The translations under genes and the position numbers were made by a program. Below are positions 15,211 to 24,079 of a stretch of DNA of 64,000 nucleotides, piece by piece (within the stretch, counting starts at the first letter, position 1; each line of letters opens with the position of its first letter). Origin of the DNA: Parapedobacter flavus (GTDB lineage Bacteria; Bacteroidota; Bacteroidia; Sphingobacteriales; Sphingobacteriaceae); NCBI RefSeq assembly GCF_035818675.1, contig NZ_JAYKZZ010000029.1, forward strand, positions 37,090 through 101,089. The letters are read 5' to 3'. The notes beneath the pieces were generated by a model. It made no database searches and was not told the origin of the DNA. It worked only from the letters and a program-made list of their open reading frames with translations.

Positions 15211-16851
15211 TTATAGCCAATCGGTCAATGTTAAGCTCATTTCAGTCCCGTTAGTGGTTGATTGTATAGCTAAGGTAAAGCGATTCTCTTTATAAATACT
15301 ATTTAATAATGCTATTCTACTGTCACTCAATGGCAGACCCAGTCCATTATTTTTTCTTTTTGGGTCAAATCCATTTCCATTATCGGTAACCGTTAAGACC
15401 AAATTTTTTTCTTGCTTAATAAATTCAATCGTAATCTTTCCACCGGTAGCTTTTTGCGATATGCCATGCTTTACCGCATTTTCTACAAAAGGTTGGAGCA
15501 GCATACTTGGTATTTCTAGGTTATCTAAATCTAAGTCTCCAGAGTGATTAATTTCGTACGTAAAGCCGAACCGCAATTGCTCCATTTGCAGGTAATCCTC
15601 TAGTAAAGTTTTTTCTTGCGACAAAGAAATCAGCTCTTTATCATCAAGTACATTACGCGTTAGTCGAGCGAATTTAGAAAGGTATTTATTGGCATTATCT
15701 GTTTCGTTTTTGTTCATTAAATTTTGAATGCCAGCGAGTGCGTTAAACAGAAAGTGAGGGTTTAATTGGGAACGAATGGAGTTAAGCTGGAGCTTGGCCA
15801 TGTTTTTTTGCTGTTCTTTTTCCGTCAGCCTCTTCTTATTTCTTTTTCTGGTAAAATAGAGGATAACAAGAAAAACTAATCCAATAGAAGATACCACAAT
15901 AAGTGTGTAGGTCAAAAGTTCTTTTTTGGTATAGTTCTCTTGATCTAACGTGATAGCGAGCGTATATCTGGCTATATATTTTTCTATTTCTTTTGGCGAA
16001 ATATCGTATTTAAAATGGCTATTAAGGTATTTACCCCATCGAATCAATGGCTGAATGATAATTTCATAATCTCCGGATTTTTTGAAAATGCTCTTGTCAA
16101 TCTGTACGTAAGGTGAAAGTTTGTCTTCTCTATTAAGGTAGCCGCCATAAAGCCATGATGTGGATTCGAAGATTATTTTACCTGTTTTCTTATCTTTTAC
16201 GGAGATGGAGTAGAGATAATCGATATCCGATTTTTCTTTGACAATGGTCAGCTCGTCGTCTTTTTCAGTGAAAGTGAGATCTATTCTTTCTTTTGGCTCT
16301 GTGATATGGCTGTAGTCGACGCCTTTTTCCGTTGCAAAACGCTTTGCTAAGACTTCGATTTTCGCTTTCGGAATAGGCTTCCCGTAAAACACAGTTTTGT
16401 AAACATCCTGTGGTCTTTGGATGTCATAAGTCAGTATTGTAATGGTTTTGCCTTTTATAGGAAAAACACCAAGTGATGTGGAATCGAGTACTTCGTCTTC
16501 CCATTCATAATCTTTCCTGACGACATCTTGTAGTTCCTCTTTATTGATCGCCTTGTTTACCACGATTGGTTCATCATCGACCAAAATGGTGTACCGATGG
16601 TTCTGCGGATTTTCTGTCTTTTGAAAATACATTTGGACACTTACCTTGTTGACATCTGGCAAATAATTAAAAGAGGTGTTGGGTTGATTTGGAAATTTAT
16701 TGCCATAATAGACATTTTTTGCTGCACTATCAACATGCATAGTTAATCTTCCTCCGGCCCCGTACGTGCGATAAAAGTTGATCTCATTCTGTGCGTTTAC
16801 CGTAGACAGCGTGATAATCAAGCTTAGGAATATGAAGAGTGTCCTTTTCAT
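15211..16851 (-). CDS. LytS-type sensor histidine kinase
   Basis: A 546-residue kinase with signal sequence (MKRTLFIFLSLIITLSTVNA), a periplasmic sensor region of about 290 residues without a recognised domain, one membrane helix (TYTLIVVSSIGLVFLVILYF), a short coiled linker, the PF06580 phospho-acceptor block (SIRSQLNPHFLFNALAGIQN) and an ATPase domain (MLLQPFVENAVKHGI, VTDNGNGF, GLGLPLSD). The frame is open to 16884, but the ATG at 16851 starts the signal sequence. Its partner is the LytTR regulator directly downstream. The sensed signal is unknown. Confidence 0.92.
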   Translation of the reverse strand: MKRTLFIFLSLIITLSTVNAQNEINFYRTYGAGGRLTMHVDSAAKNVYYGNKFPNQPNTSFNYLPDVNKVSVQMYFQKTENPQNHRYTILVDDEPIVVNKAINKEELQDVVRKDYEWEDEVLDSTSLGVFPIKGKTITILTYDIQRPQDVYKTVFYGKPIPKAKIEVLAKRFATEKGVDYSHITEPKERIDLTFTEKDDELTIVKEKSDIDYLYSISVKDKKTGKIIFESTSWLYGGYLNREDKLSPYVQIDKSIFKKSGDYEIIIQPLIRWGKYLNSHFKYDISPKEIEKYIARYTLAITLDQENYTKKELLTYTLIVVSSIGLVFLVILYFTRKRNKKRLTEKEQQKNMAKLQLNSIRSQLNPHFLFNALAGIQNLMNKNETDNANKYLSKFARLTRNVLDDKELISLSQEKTLLEDYLQMEQLRFGFTYEINHSGDLDLDNLEIPSMLLQPFVENAVKHGISQKATGGKITIEFIKQEKNLVLTVTDNGNGFDPKRKNNGLGLPLSDSRIALLNSIYKENRFTLAIQSTTNGTEMSLTLTDWL

Positions 16852-17107
16852 GATGTCGAGTTTAATTCTCATCAAACTTGTCACAATAATAGCAAAACTA
16901 AAACCCTAAAACAGCAAAGGCAGTGTTTGAAATAGTAAGTGTAATGTTTTGTTCGGTATTTGAATATTGCAAAAGAATACCATTCTTAAATATACCCGAT
17001 GATGATCCTGTAAATAAATCGGCGGTTCCGCTGGAATTGTATCCAATGAAAAATCGGTTTGAAAAATATTTTAATTAACTTAGCCCCACACTACAAGCTG
17101 TAAAATT

Positions 17108-18736
17108 ATGAAATATACGTTATTGCTCGGCTGCTTGTTAGCCGTGATCGTTTGCAAAGCCCAAGACGATGTGTTGATCACCTCCCATAAAGGGGAAATA
17201 CAGGTACGTGACGACGACGGCCGTCTGCAAATCAATGTACCACCCGAAAGCGCCCGTAAGTTCAAAGATACCGGCTGGGTACAATATAGCGACTTCGGTG
17301 CGAAGGGCGACGGGAAAACGGGTGATATCGATGCGATAGCTGCCACCCATGCCTTTGCCAATGCCCACGGCCTGACGGTTAAAGGGGATGACAACGCCAC
17401 TTACTATATTGGCAGAAAAGCACGCACAGCTGTCATCAAAACCAACACCGACTTCGGAAAAGCCGCCTTCATCATTGATGATACCGATGTTGAGAAGCGA
17501 ACCGCAGCAGTTTTTTTGGTGAGCTCGGGAATGCAATCGTTTACACCCAAAGGAATATCCTCCCTGCGGAAAAACCAAGCAAAAATAGACGCAACGCTTC
17601 CCGGCCCCTGCCTCATCACGGTGGTGAACACCAACGTAAAACAATATATCCGTTTCGGCCTGAACCAAAATAATGGTTCCTCCCAAACGGATATTTTTGT
17701 GGTCGACAAAAACGGCAATGTAGATATGGATGCACCTATAATTTGGGATTTCGACCAAATCACCAGTATCACGGCGCTCCCCATCGATGAGACGCCGTTG
17801 GTAATCACCGGCGGCACGTTCACCACCATCGCCAACCAAGCCGAATCAAAATACACGTACTATAGTCGTAATTTAGCGATACGGCGTTCCAATGTCACCG
17901 TCGATGGGCTGGTGCACCGCGTTACCGGCGAAGGGGACCATGGCGCCCCCTACAGCGGATTCATTGATGTAGGTAATTGTGCTTACGTAACCGTAAAAAA
18001 CACGGTGCTCACCGGACGGAAAACCTACAGAACCATCGGCAACGCGGGCAAGCCAGTATCGATGGGGACCTATGACATCTCGGTGAACCGTGCGCTCAAC
18101 GTTTCATTCATCAACTGCACCCAAACCAACGATATCAACGACCCGACTTATTGGGGCATCATGGGCTCCAACTTCGGTAAAAACCTGTTGTATGATGGCT
18201 GTACATTATCTCGGTTCGATGCCCACCAGGGGGTGGCCAACGCCACGGTCCGTAACTCCACGCTCGGCCACATGGGTATCAACGCCATCGGTACCGGCAC
18301 ATTTATCGTGTCGAACAGCACCATACTCGGCAGAAGCATCATCAACCTGCGGCCCGACTACGGGAGTACGTGGCAAGGTGAACTGATCATACAGGACTGT
18401 GTTTTCAAGCCTTCCGCCAGGAACTTGTCCCACGTCTCACTCATCAGCGGCAGGCAATCGGGCCTGCATGACTTTGGTTATGTCTGCTATATGCCTGAGC
18501 ACATTACGATTGAAAACCTGACGATTGACGACTCCAATATCCCGGTGGATTATAACGGCCCTGCCCTTTTCGCCGATTTCAATCCCCAAATGACAGACGA
18601 GTCGTACCAAGAGGAGTTTCCTTACGTAAGAACCAAAGAGGTGGTGCTCGAAAACGTGACGACAACGTCGGGCAAACCATTACGGGTCAGCGACAACACG
18701 TTTATGTTTAAAGATGTAAAGGTGTTGCGCAATTGA
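17108..18736 (+). CDS. Secreted right-handed beta-helix protein (pectate-lyase-3 fold)
   Basis: A 542-residue exported protein (signal MKYTLLLGCLLAVIVCKAQ). After about 50 residues comes the hallmark of the pectate-lyase-3 fold, YSDFGAKGDGKTGDIDAI with THAFANAHG, which is the first turn of many phage tailspike and glycan-cleaving beta-helices. The rest (TYYSRNLAIRRSNVTVDGLV, ITIENLTIDDSNI and similar rungs) is repetitive helix. I see no catalytic motif that fixes a substrate; a polysaccharide lyase or hydrolase is most likely. It stands alone, with no SusC/SusD pair near, and normal base composition resumes here after the AT-rich island. Confidence 0.8.
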   Translation: MKYTLLLGCLLAVIVCKAQDDVLITSHKGEIQVRDDDGRLQINVPPESARKFKDTGWVQYSDFGAKGDGKTGDIDAIAATHAFANAHGLTVKGDDNATYYIGRKARTAVIKTNTDFGKAAFIIDDTDVEKRTAAVFLVSSGMQSFTPKGISSLRKNQAKIDATLPGPCLITVVNTNVKQYIRFGLNQNNGSSQTDIFVVDKNGNVDMDAPIIWDFDQITSITALPIDETPLVITGGTFTTIANQAESKYTYYSRNLAIRRSNVTVDGLVHRVTGEGDHGAPYSGFIDVGNCAYVTVKNTVLTGRKTYRTIGNAGKPVSMGTYDISVNRALNVSFINCTQTNDINDPTYWGIMGSNFGKNLLYDGCTLSRFDAHQGVANATVRNSTLGHMGINAIGTGTFIVSNSTILGRSIINLRPDYGSTWQGELIIQDCVFKPSARNLSHVSLISGRQSGLHDFGYVCYMPEHITIENLTIDDSNIPVDYNGPALFADFNPQMTDESYQEEFPYVRTKEVVLENVTTTSGKPLRVSDNTFMFKDVKVLRN

Positions 18737-19348
18737 TTAACCTCCCGCTATGGTCCGGAAGGTAAGATTTACCCGTGGCGTCCGTATTTTCTTGGTAGGT
18801 GGCAACCGGTGGAGCCAGTGTGTTTGGGTGGTATCTTTCATCACCAGCAGACTGCCGTGTTCCAACACGAGCGCCACTTTTTCCTTGCTCTGTTTGTGCT
18901 TAAAAGCAAATTTCCGCTCGGCACCAAAACTTAAGGAACCTATCGCGCCGTCTTTTTTAAGGTCGGTTTCACCATCGCTATGCCACGCCATACCTTCCTC
19001 TCCATTGTGATACAGATTGAGCAAACAAGAATTAAAATGCTCGCCCGTTTCGTTCTCTATCAGTGCTTTCAATTCCAATAAGTCAGCCGTCCAATACAAC
19101 GCAGTTTTGGTCGTGTTGGAATAGCTGTATTCGTACGGAATGTCGCCATACCACGCCACCTTCCGCTTAGTGATGATTTTTTTTCCGAAAATAACCGCCT
19201 CGTCATTGCGCCACTCAATCGTTTCGAGCAATCGGGCTAGGTAATGGTCGGCCTGGGCCTTGGATAATAGCCTACCGTAATAATGGACCGTTCCATCGTA
19301 GGGCAGCCAATTTCTATGTTTGTCGATGATTTGATTAAATAAATCCAT
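18737..19348 (-). CDS. AlkB-like 2OG-Fe(II) oxygenase
   Basis: A 203-residue dioxygenase of the AlkB family, which removes alkyl lesions from nucleic acid bases using 2-oxoglutarate and Fe(II). The iron ligands are in WHSDGE (HxD) and the later HWLHRLP; the 2-oxoglutarate arginine lies in RVNLTFR at the C-terminus. NLYHNGEEGMAWHSD and SLSFGAERKFAFKH are typical. The frame is open to 19495, but the terminator of rocD lies inside that extension, so the ATG at 19348 (MDLFNQIIDKHRNW) is taken as start. Confidence 0.92.
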   Translation of the reverse strand: MDLFNQIIDKHRNWLPYDGTVHYYGRLLSKAQADHYLARLLETIEWRNDEAVIFGKKIITKRKVAWYGDIPYEYSYSNTTKTALYWTADLLELKALIENETGEHFNSCLLNLYHNGEEGMAWHSDGETDLKKDGAIGSLSFGAERKFAFKHKQSKEKVALVLEHGSLLVMKDTTQTHWLHRLPPTKKIRTPRVNLTFRTIAGG

Positions 19349-19402
19349 GTTTCCGCTTATGCGCCGGCACCCTGTATGAATGCCCGGTGATTCCATTGAA
19401 TG

Positions 19403-19440
19403 AAAAAACCCCGGCCCATTTATCGAAAAATGGGGCGGGG
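19403..19440 (-). terminator. Terminator of rocD
   Basis: On the minus strand CCCCGCCCCATTT and AAATGGGCCGGGG form a 13-bp hairpin (one mismatch) with loop TTCGAT, followed by six T residues, about 130 nt after the rocD stop. Confidence 0.85.
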
Positions 19441-19567
19441 CTTTAATCATCTTCCCGGGAAAAGATGTCGCCCCCAAGGGATTGGGGACTATCAACCTAA
19501 ACCTAGGACCAATATCGGTATTAAATCAGCACCATCCAAGGATTTTTTAGAAAAAATATGAGGCGTG

Positions 19568-20806
19568 CTATTTCAGGGTTTTAAGACCTGTTTCAATAAT
19601 CGCGATACATTCATCCAGCTCCGCTTTGGTAATCACCAGTGGTGGCGCGAACCGGATTTTGTCGCCGTGGGTTGGCTTAGCCAGCAAACCATGGTCCTTG
19701 AGTGCGAGACAAATCTCCCAAGCCGCCTCGGGATTTTCATGGTCAATGACAATGGCATTCAGCAATCCCTTGCCCCGTATCTCCGTGATGTGGGGGTGGT
19801 TCAATGCGCGCAATCTATCGCGGAAATAGTCGCCCAGCTCGGCCGATCGTTCGGCCAGCTTTTCCTCTTTGATTACTTCCAACGATGCTATGGCTACTTT
19901 ACAAGCCAACGGGTTGCCGCCGTAGGTAGAGCCATGTTCACCAGGCTTGATACAGAGCATCACATCATCATCGGCCAATACGGCGGAGATGGGCAACGTG
20001 CCACCGCTAAGCGCCTTACCCAATATCAGAATATCCGGGCGTACATCTTCATGGTCGCACGCCAGCATCTTACCCGTCCGGGCCAGCCCGGTCTGGATTT
20101 CGTCGCCAATGAACAATACGTTAGCCTGTCGGCACAACGCATAGGCCTTAGCCAAGTATCCTTCATCCGGCACGTAGACACCCGCTTCGCCCTGAATCGG
20201 CTCCACTAGAAATCCGGCGACATCGGGGTCTGCCAAGGCACGTTCCAAGGCCGCCAGGTCGTTGTAGGGGATCACCTCGTAACCCGGCATAAACGGCCCG
20301 AAGCCGTCGCGCGATGAGGGGTCGGTACTAAAAGATACCACATTGAGGGTACGGCCATGGAAGTTTCCCGCCACCGTGATGATTTTGGCGCGATTGGCCG
20401 CAACGCCCTTCTTATCATAGCCCCAACGGCGGGCCAACTTAAGTGCCGTTTCCACTGCTTCCACGCCGCTGTTCATCGGCAACACCTTGTCGTAACCGAA
20501 GTATGCGGTAATGTACTCGGCAAATTCACCGAGCAAATCGCTGTGGAACGCACGGGAGGTAAGCGTAAGCTTTTGTGCCTGTTCTACTAGCGCACCCACA
20601 ATCCGGGGGTGGCAGTGACCTTGATTTACGGCCGAGTATCCCGACAGAAAATCGTAGTACTGTTTGCCGTCCACGTCCCATAAGTAAACACCTTCTCCCC
20701 GCTCCAGTACAACCGGCAACGGATGGTAGTTATGGGCGCTGTATTGCAGTTCCTTAGCTATAAATTGTTCTGTTCTCGACAATGGAGTTGTTTCTACTCG
20801 TGACAT
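19568..20806 (-). CDS. rocD: Ornithine aminotransferase
   Basis: A 412-residue PLP enzyme that converts ornithine and 2-oxoglutarate to glutamate-5-semialdehyde and glutamate. Family blocks are NYHPLPVVLERGEGVYLWD, YDFLSGYSAVNQGHCHPR, MNSGVEAVETALKLARRW, LVEPIQGEAGV, FIGDEIQTGLARTG, the PLP lysine in ILGKALSGG and HGSTYGGNPLA. Length and start fit the family. A TAnnTTTG element lies only 4 nt before the ATG. It is divergent from a TetR regulator and monocistronic, with its own terminator. Role: arginine/ornithine breakdown or proline synthesis. Confidence 0.96.
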   Translation of the reverse strand: MSRVETTPLSRTEQFIAKELQYSAHNYHPLPVVLERGEGVYLWDVDGKQYYDFLSGYSAVNQGHCHPRIVGALVEQAQKLTLTSRAFHSDLLGEFAEYITAYFGYDKVLPMNSGVEAVETALKLARRWGYDKKGVAANRAKIITVAGNFHGRTLNVVSFSTDPSSRDGFGPFMPGYEVIPYNDLAALERALADPDVAGFLVEPIQGEAGVYVPDEGYLAKAYALCRQANVLFIGDEIQTGLARTGKMLACDHEDVRPDILILGKALSGGTLPISAVLADDDVMLCIKPGEHGSTYGGNPLACKVAIASLEVIKEEKLAERSAELGDYFRDRLRALNHPHITEIRGKGLLNAIVIDHENPEAAWEICLALKDHGLLAKPTHGDKIRFAPPLVITKAELDECIAIIETGLKTLK

Positions 20807-20810
20807 GTGC

Positions 20811-20818
20811 CAAAGTTA
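20811..20818 (-). promoter_or_regulatory. -7 element of rocD, 4 nt from the start codon
   Basis: Minus strand TAACTTTG, then GCAC, then ATG. A transcript from here would be leaderless or nearly so. Confidence 0.5.
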
Positions 20819-20916
20819 GCATACTTTCGCATAATTGTTGCATACGCCATACGGGATGTAACGTCATCCAATTGTCGTTTTTCGTCCGGCAGTATGCTCG
20901 TTTCGGTTACATGTGT

Positions 20917-20953
20917 TACTTTTGCTGACAGTGTTAGTTTTTTATCACACTGT
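20917..20953 (+). promoter_or_regulatory. -7 element and candidate operator of the TetR-led operon
   Basis: TACTTTTG at 20917-20924 is the -7 element. Directly downstream, ACAGTGT (20928-20934) and ACACTGT (20947-20953) form a perfect 7-bp inverted repeat with a 12-bp spacer, ending just before the regulator's ATG. This is a natural place for autorepression by the TetR protein. Confidence 0.55.
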
Positions 20954-20959
20954 TACAAA

Positions 20960-21559
20960 ATGGGAATATCAGAACGTAAGCAGCGCCAGCATGAGGAAGT
21001 TCGCGCAACCATCCTCGAACAATCGTGGCAGATTGTCGAAGAGGAAGGTTGGGAAGCGCTTTCCATCCGTAAAATCGCAGATGCCATCGAGTACAGCACA
21101 CCGGTAGTCTATAAGCATTTCGAAAACAAAGATGCCATATTGGAGGCGTTTTCCCGCGAAGGGTACGCCCGGCTAGCTGCCATCCTTACTGCTGCCAAAG
21201 CCTCTCGAACCTCCCCGGCGGAGCAATTGGAAGCCATTTCCGAGGCCTATTGGCAATTTGCACAAGAACACCCCAAACACTACCAGATCATGTACGGGCT
21301 GGGTATTCCTACCTGCCAAATGGTTCGCGATATCCCGGAAATCCGGCAGGTAAGCGAGCTGTTGCACGCTGCGATAAACGAAGCGATCGCATCGGGCAAG
21401 AACCCCGATGTAGACAGTCACCTCAAAGCAACCACATTCTGGTCCATCTTACATGGGCTTGTCGCCATGACCATCATCGCAGCGCATGGCGGCCCCGAAA
21501 TGGCCCGACGCACGCTTGACGATGCCGTACAGGGGTTCATCAAAGCACTGCTTAATTAA
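20960..21559 (+). CDS. TetR family transcriptional regulator
   Basis: A 199-residue repressor. The DNA-binding domain is SIRKIADAIEYSTPVVYKHF (about 36-55) within the usual TetR block, followed by a helical ligand domain (TAKASRTSPAEQLEAISEAY, WSILHGLVAMTIIAAHGG; TetR_C family with the FW-x-x-HG motif). The frame is open from 20807, but that ATG is back-to-back with the rocD start and lies upstream of the promoter; the ATG at 20960 (MGISERKQRQHEE) is the evident start. It leads an operon with nitroreductase, aldo/keto reductase and DsbA-like genes and probably controls it. Confidence 0.92.
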   Translation: MGISERKQRQHEEVRATILEQSWQIVEEEGWEALSIRKIADAIEYSTPVVYKHFENKDAILEAFSREGYARLAAILTAAKASRTSPAEQLEAISEAYWQFAQEHPKHYQIMYGLGIPTCQMVRDIPEIRQVSELLHAAINEAIASGKNPDVDSHLKATTFWSILHGLVAMTIIAAHGGPEMARRTLDDAVQGFIKALLN

Positions 21560-21609
21560 CAACAGCATCATAATCAATCATTTTTTCATCATCAAACAAT
21601 TACACGTAT

Positions 21610-22242
21610 ATGCAATTACTGGAAGCATTAAACTGGCGCTATGCCACCAAGAAAATGAACGGTGAGCCTGTTCCGCAAGAAAAAGTAGAACAAATACTGG
21701 AAGCGGCACAACTGGCACCGACATCGTCGGGATTACAGCCTTTTAAAATCATCGTTATCACCAATCCCGAACTGAAGGCAAAAATCCATCCCATCGCATT
21801 CAATCAAAACCAAATCATCGACGGGTCGCACCTGCTCGTTTTCGCCGCATGGGATAACTACACGGCTAAACGGATTGAAGATGTATTTGCCCATATCGCC
21901 GCCGAACGCAGCGTTCCCGCCAGTACCTTCGACGATTACTGCAACCGCCTCAAGGGCACTTACCTGAACCGCCCGGCAGAGCTGAATTTCGAACACGCCG
22001 CTCGTCAGGCATATATTGCCTTCGGGACGGCCATAGCGGCGGCGGCCGAACTCCAAGTAGACGCCACCCCCATGGAAGGCTTCGACAATGCAGCGCTCGA
22101 TGACTTGTTGGGATTATCGCAACAAGGACTAAAAAGCGTAACGCTTCTGCCGTTGGGTTTCCGCGATACCGAAAACGATTGGCTGGTGAACCAGAAAAAG
22201 GTGCGCATGCCCAAATCCGTATTCTTATCGCAGATTGCTTAA
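21610..22242 (+). CDS. NAD(P)H-dependent nitroreductase family protein
   Basis: A 210-residue flavoprotein of the NfsB type. It begins LLEALNWRYATKKMNGEP, has the FMN-binding block AAQLAPTSSGLQPFKIIVIT and the later AFGTAIAAAAELQVDATPME plus LLPLGFRD. Members reduce nitro compounds or quinones with NAD(P)H. It is 50 nt after the TetR gene. The gene order suggests a small electrophile or redox-stress response, although the inducer is unknown. Confidence 0.92.
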   Translation: MQLLEALNWRYATKKMNGEPVPQEKVEQILEAAQLAPTSSGLQPFKIIVITNPELKAKIHPIAFNQNQIIDGSHLLVFAAWDNYTAKRIEDVFAHIAAERSVPASTFDDYCNRLKGTYLNRPAELNFEHAARQAYIAFGTAIAAAAELQVDATPMEGFDNAALDDLLGLSQQGLKSVTLLPLGFRDTENDWLVNQKKVRMPKSVFLSQIA

Positions 22243-22294
22243 CACGCTGCGCGCAGCGCAAACAAACACGTGCTCATAACTGTACTATAAAAAC

Positions 22295-23251
22295 ATGATG
22301 GCAACACAACGAACATTAGGAAAATCCGATTTACAAGTTTCACCCGTCGCCTTTGGCGGTAACGTTTTCGGCTGGACATTGGACCAACAAGAATCTTTCC
22401 GCATCCTAGACGCTTTCGTGGCGGCAGGGTTCAACTTCATCGATACGGCCGACACCTACTCGATGTGGGCTCCGGGCAACGAAGGGGGCGAGTCGGAAAC
22501 CATTATTGGCCGGTGGCTCAAACAACGCGGGAAACGCGACGATGTCATCATCGCCACCAAACTTGGCGGTGATCTGGGCGGCGGAAAGAAAGGGCTGGGC
22601 GGCGACTATATCGCGAGCGCGATAGACGCTTCCTTGAAACGATTGGGCACGGACTACGTCGACTTGTACCAAAGCCACTATGATGACCCCGATACACCTG
22701 TGGAAGAAACGATGGAAGCATTCAATGCACTCATCAAGAGCGGGAAAGTCCGTTACCTTGGGGCGTCCAACCTATCGGCCGACCGTATCGCGCAGTCCAA
22801 CCGGTTTGCGGCAGACCACGGTCTACAAGGTTACATCAGTCTACAGCCGCTCTATAACCTATACGATCGGCAAAAATTCGAGACGGAATACCTGCCCACC
22901 GTTCATGCGGAAGGCTTGGGCGTCATCACGTATTATGCACTGGCCAGTGGGTTCCTCAGCGGAAAGTATCGGGGTGAGGCCGACTTCGGTAAAAGCCCGC
23001 GTGGCGGAGGCATGAAAACGTACCTCAATGAGCGTGGTTTCCGCATCCTGAAAGCGCTCGACCGCGTTTCGGCCGAGACGGGTGCCCCGGCTGCACAGCT
23101 GGCCCTCGCATGGCAACTGCATAAACCGGCGGTCACCGCCCCCATCGCCAGCGCAACCAACGAGCAGCAACTCGGAGACCTTGTCGCTGCAAGTAGCCTC
23201 AAATTGACAAACGAACAACTGGCGCTATTGGATAAAGCAAGCGCATATTGA
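22295..23251 (+). CDS. Aldo/keto reductase
   Basis: A 318-residue NADPH-dependent (beta/alpha)8 reductase. Catalytic residues are in FIDTADTYSMW (Asp, Tyr), VIIATKLGG (Lys) and LYQSHYDDP (His); cofactor-binding pieces are YISLQPLYNL and PIASATNEQQL. The start codon is one of two adjacent ATGs at 22295/22298. It reads into the DsbA-like gene with an 11-nt gap. Substrate not predictable; reactive aldehydes would fit its neighbours. Confidence 0.94.
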   Translation: MMATQRTLGKSDLQVSPVAFGGNVFGWTLDQQESFRILDAFVAAGFNFIDTADTYSMWAPGNEGGESETIIGRWLKQRGKRDDVIIATKLGGDLGGGKKGLGGDYIASAIDASLKRLGTDYVDLYQSHYDDPDTPVEETMEAFNALIKSGKVRYLGASNLSADRIAQSNRFAADHGLQGYISLQPLYNLYDRQKFETEYLPTVHAEGLGVITYYALASGFLSGKYRGEADFGKSPRGGGMKTYLNERGFRILKALDRVSAETGAPAAQLALAWQLHKPAVTAPIASATNEQQLGDLVAASSLKLTNEQLALLDKASAY

Positions 23252-23262
23252 ACACGTATAGC

Positions 23263-23973
23263 ATGAAGATAGAAATCTGGTCAGACATCATGTGTCCATT
23301 CTGCTACATTGGCAAAAGGCACTTGGAAACGGCGCTGAATCAATTCAGCGACGCCGATGCGATCGACGTGGTATGGAAAAGCTACCAACTGGATCCTTAC
23401 ATCCCGCGGAATCCCGAATATAAAAACACCTACGCGTACCTTGCAGCGACCAAAGGGATGAGCTACGACGAGGCTAAGCAAATGACCGCCGGAGTAACAC
23501 AGGCAGCGGCGAACGCCGGTTTAACAATGGATTTCGAACGCGCCGTGGTGGCCAATTCGTTCGATGCCCATCGGTTGGTGCATCTCGCACAAACCAAAGG
23601 CTTAGCCAGCACCGTAAAGGAAAACCTTTTCCACGCCCATTTCACCGAGGGTAAAGACGTCAACAGCCACGAGGTATTGATTGCGGTGGGTACGGCTGCA
23701 GGCCTCACGGAAACCGAAATCAGCGCGGTATTAGCTAGTGACCTGTATAGTGACGCCGTAGCAGCCGACATCCGCGAAGCGCGCGATATCGGCGTGCGGG
23801 GTGTCCCTTTCTTCGTGTTCAACCGTAAGTATGCCGTGTCGGGCGCCCAACCAACTGACGTGTTTTTGCAGACATTGGAGAAGTCGTTTGCCGAGTGGCG
23901 GGCCGAAAACCCGAAGGTTACCCTTACCGTAGCTGAAGGTCCAACCTGTGGACCTGACGGCCGTTGCGATTGA
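23263..23973 (+). CDS. DsbA family oxidoreductase (FrnE-like)
   Basis: A 236-residue cytoplasmic thioredoxin-fold protein of the DsbA/FrnE group. The active site is CPFC in EIWSDIMCPFCYIGKRHLE at the N-terminus, the cis-proline loop is RGVPFFVFNRKYAVSGAQP, and the C-terminus has the second cysteine pair CGPDGRC typical of FrnE. There is no signal peptide. The frame can begin at a TTG at 23248 that overlaps the upstream stop, but the ATG at 23263 (MKIEIWSD) aligns with the family. Last gene of the TetR-led operon. Confidence 0.92.
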   Translation: MKIEIWSDIMCPFCYIGKRHLETALNQFSDADAIDVVWKSYQLDPYIPRNPEYKNTYAYLAATKGMSYDEAKQMTAGVTQAAANAGLTMDFERAVVANSFDAHRLVHLAQTKGLASTVKENLFHAHFTEGKDVNSHEVLIAVGTAAGLTETEISAVLASDLYSDAVAADIREARDIGVRGVPFFVFNRKYAVSGAQPTDVFLQTLEKSFAEWRAENPKVTLTVAEGPTCGPDGRCD

Positions 23974-24033
23974 TTCTTTTAACGGTGCGGGGGAGAAAAA
24001 GCCACAAACCTGCCGGATTTAAAAACAAATTTC

Positions 24034-24041
24034 TACCTTTG
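24034..24041 (+). promoter_or_regulatory. -7 element of the superoxide dismutase gene
   Basis: TACCTTTG matches TAnnTTTG, 38 nt upstream of the ATG. Confidence 0.55.
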
Positions 24042-24079
24042 GTTGTATATAAGCTGTAAATCAAAATCTTTTATCCACT

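Noticed and set aside
19349..19495. N-terminal extension of the AlkB protein
   Set aside because: This stretch contains the terminator of rocD; the family start is at 19348.
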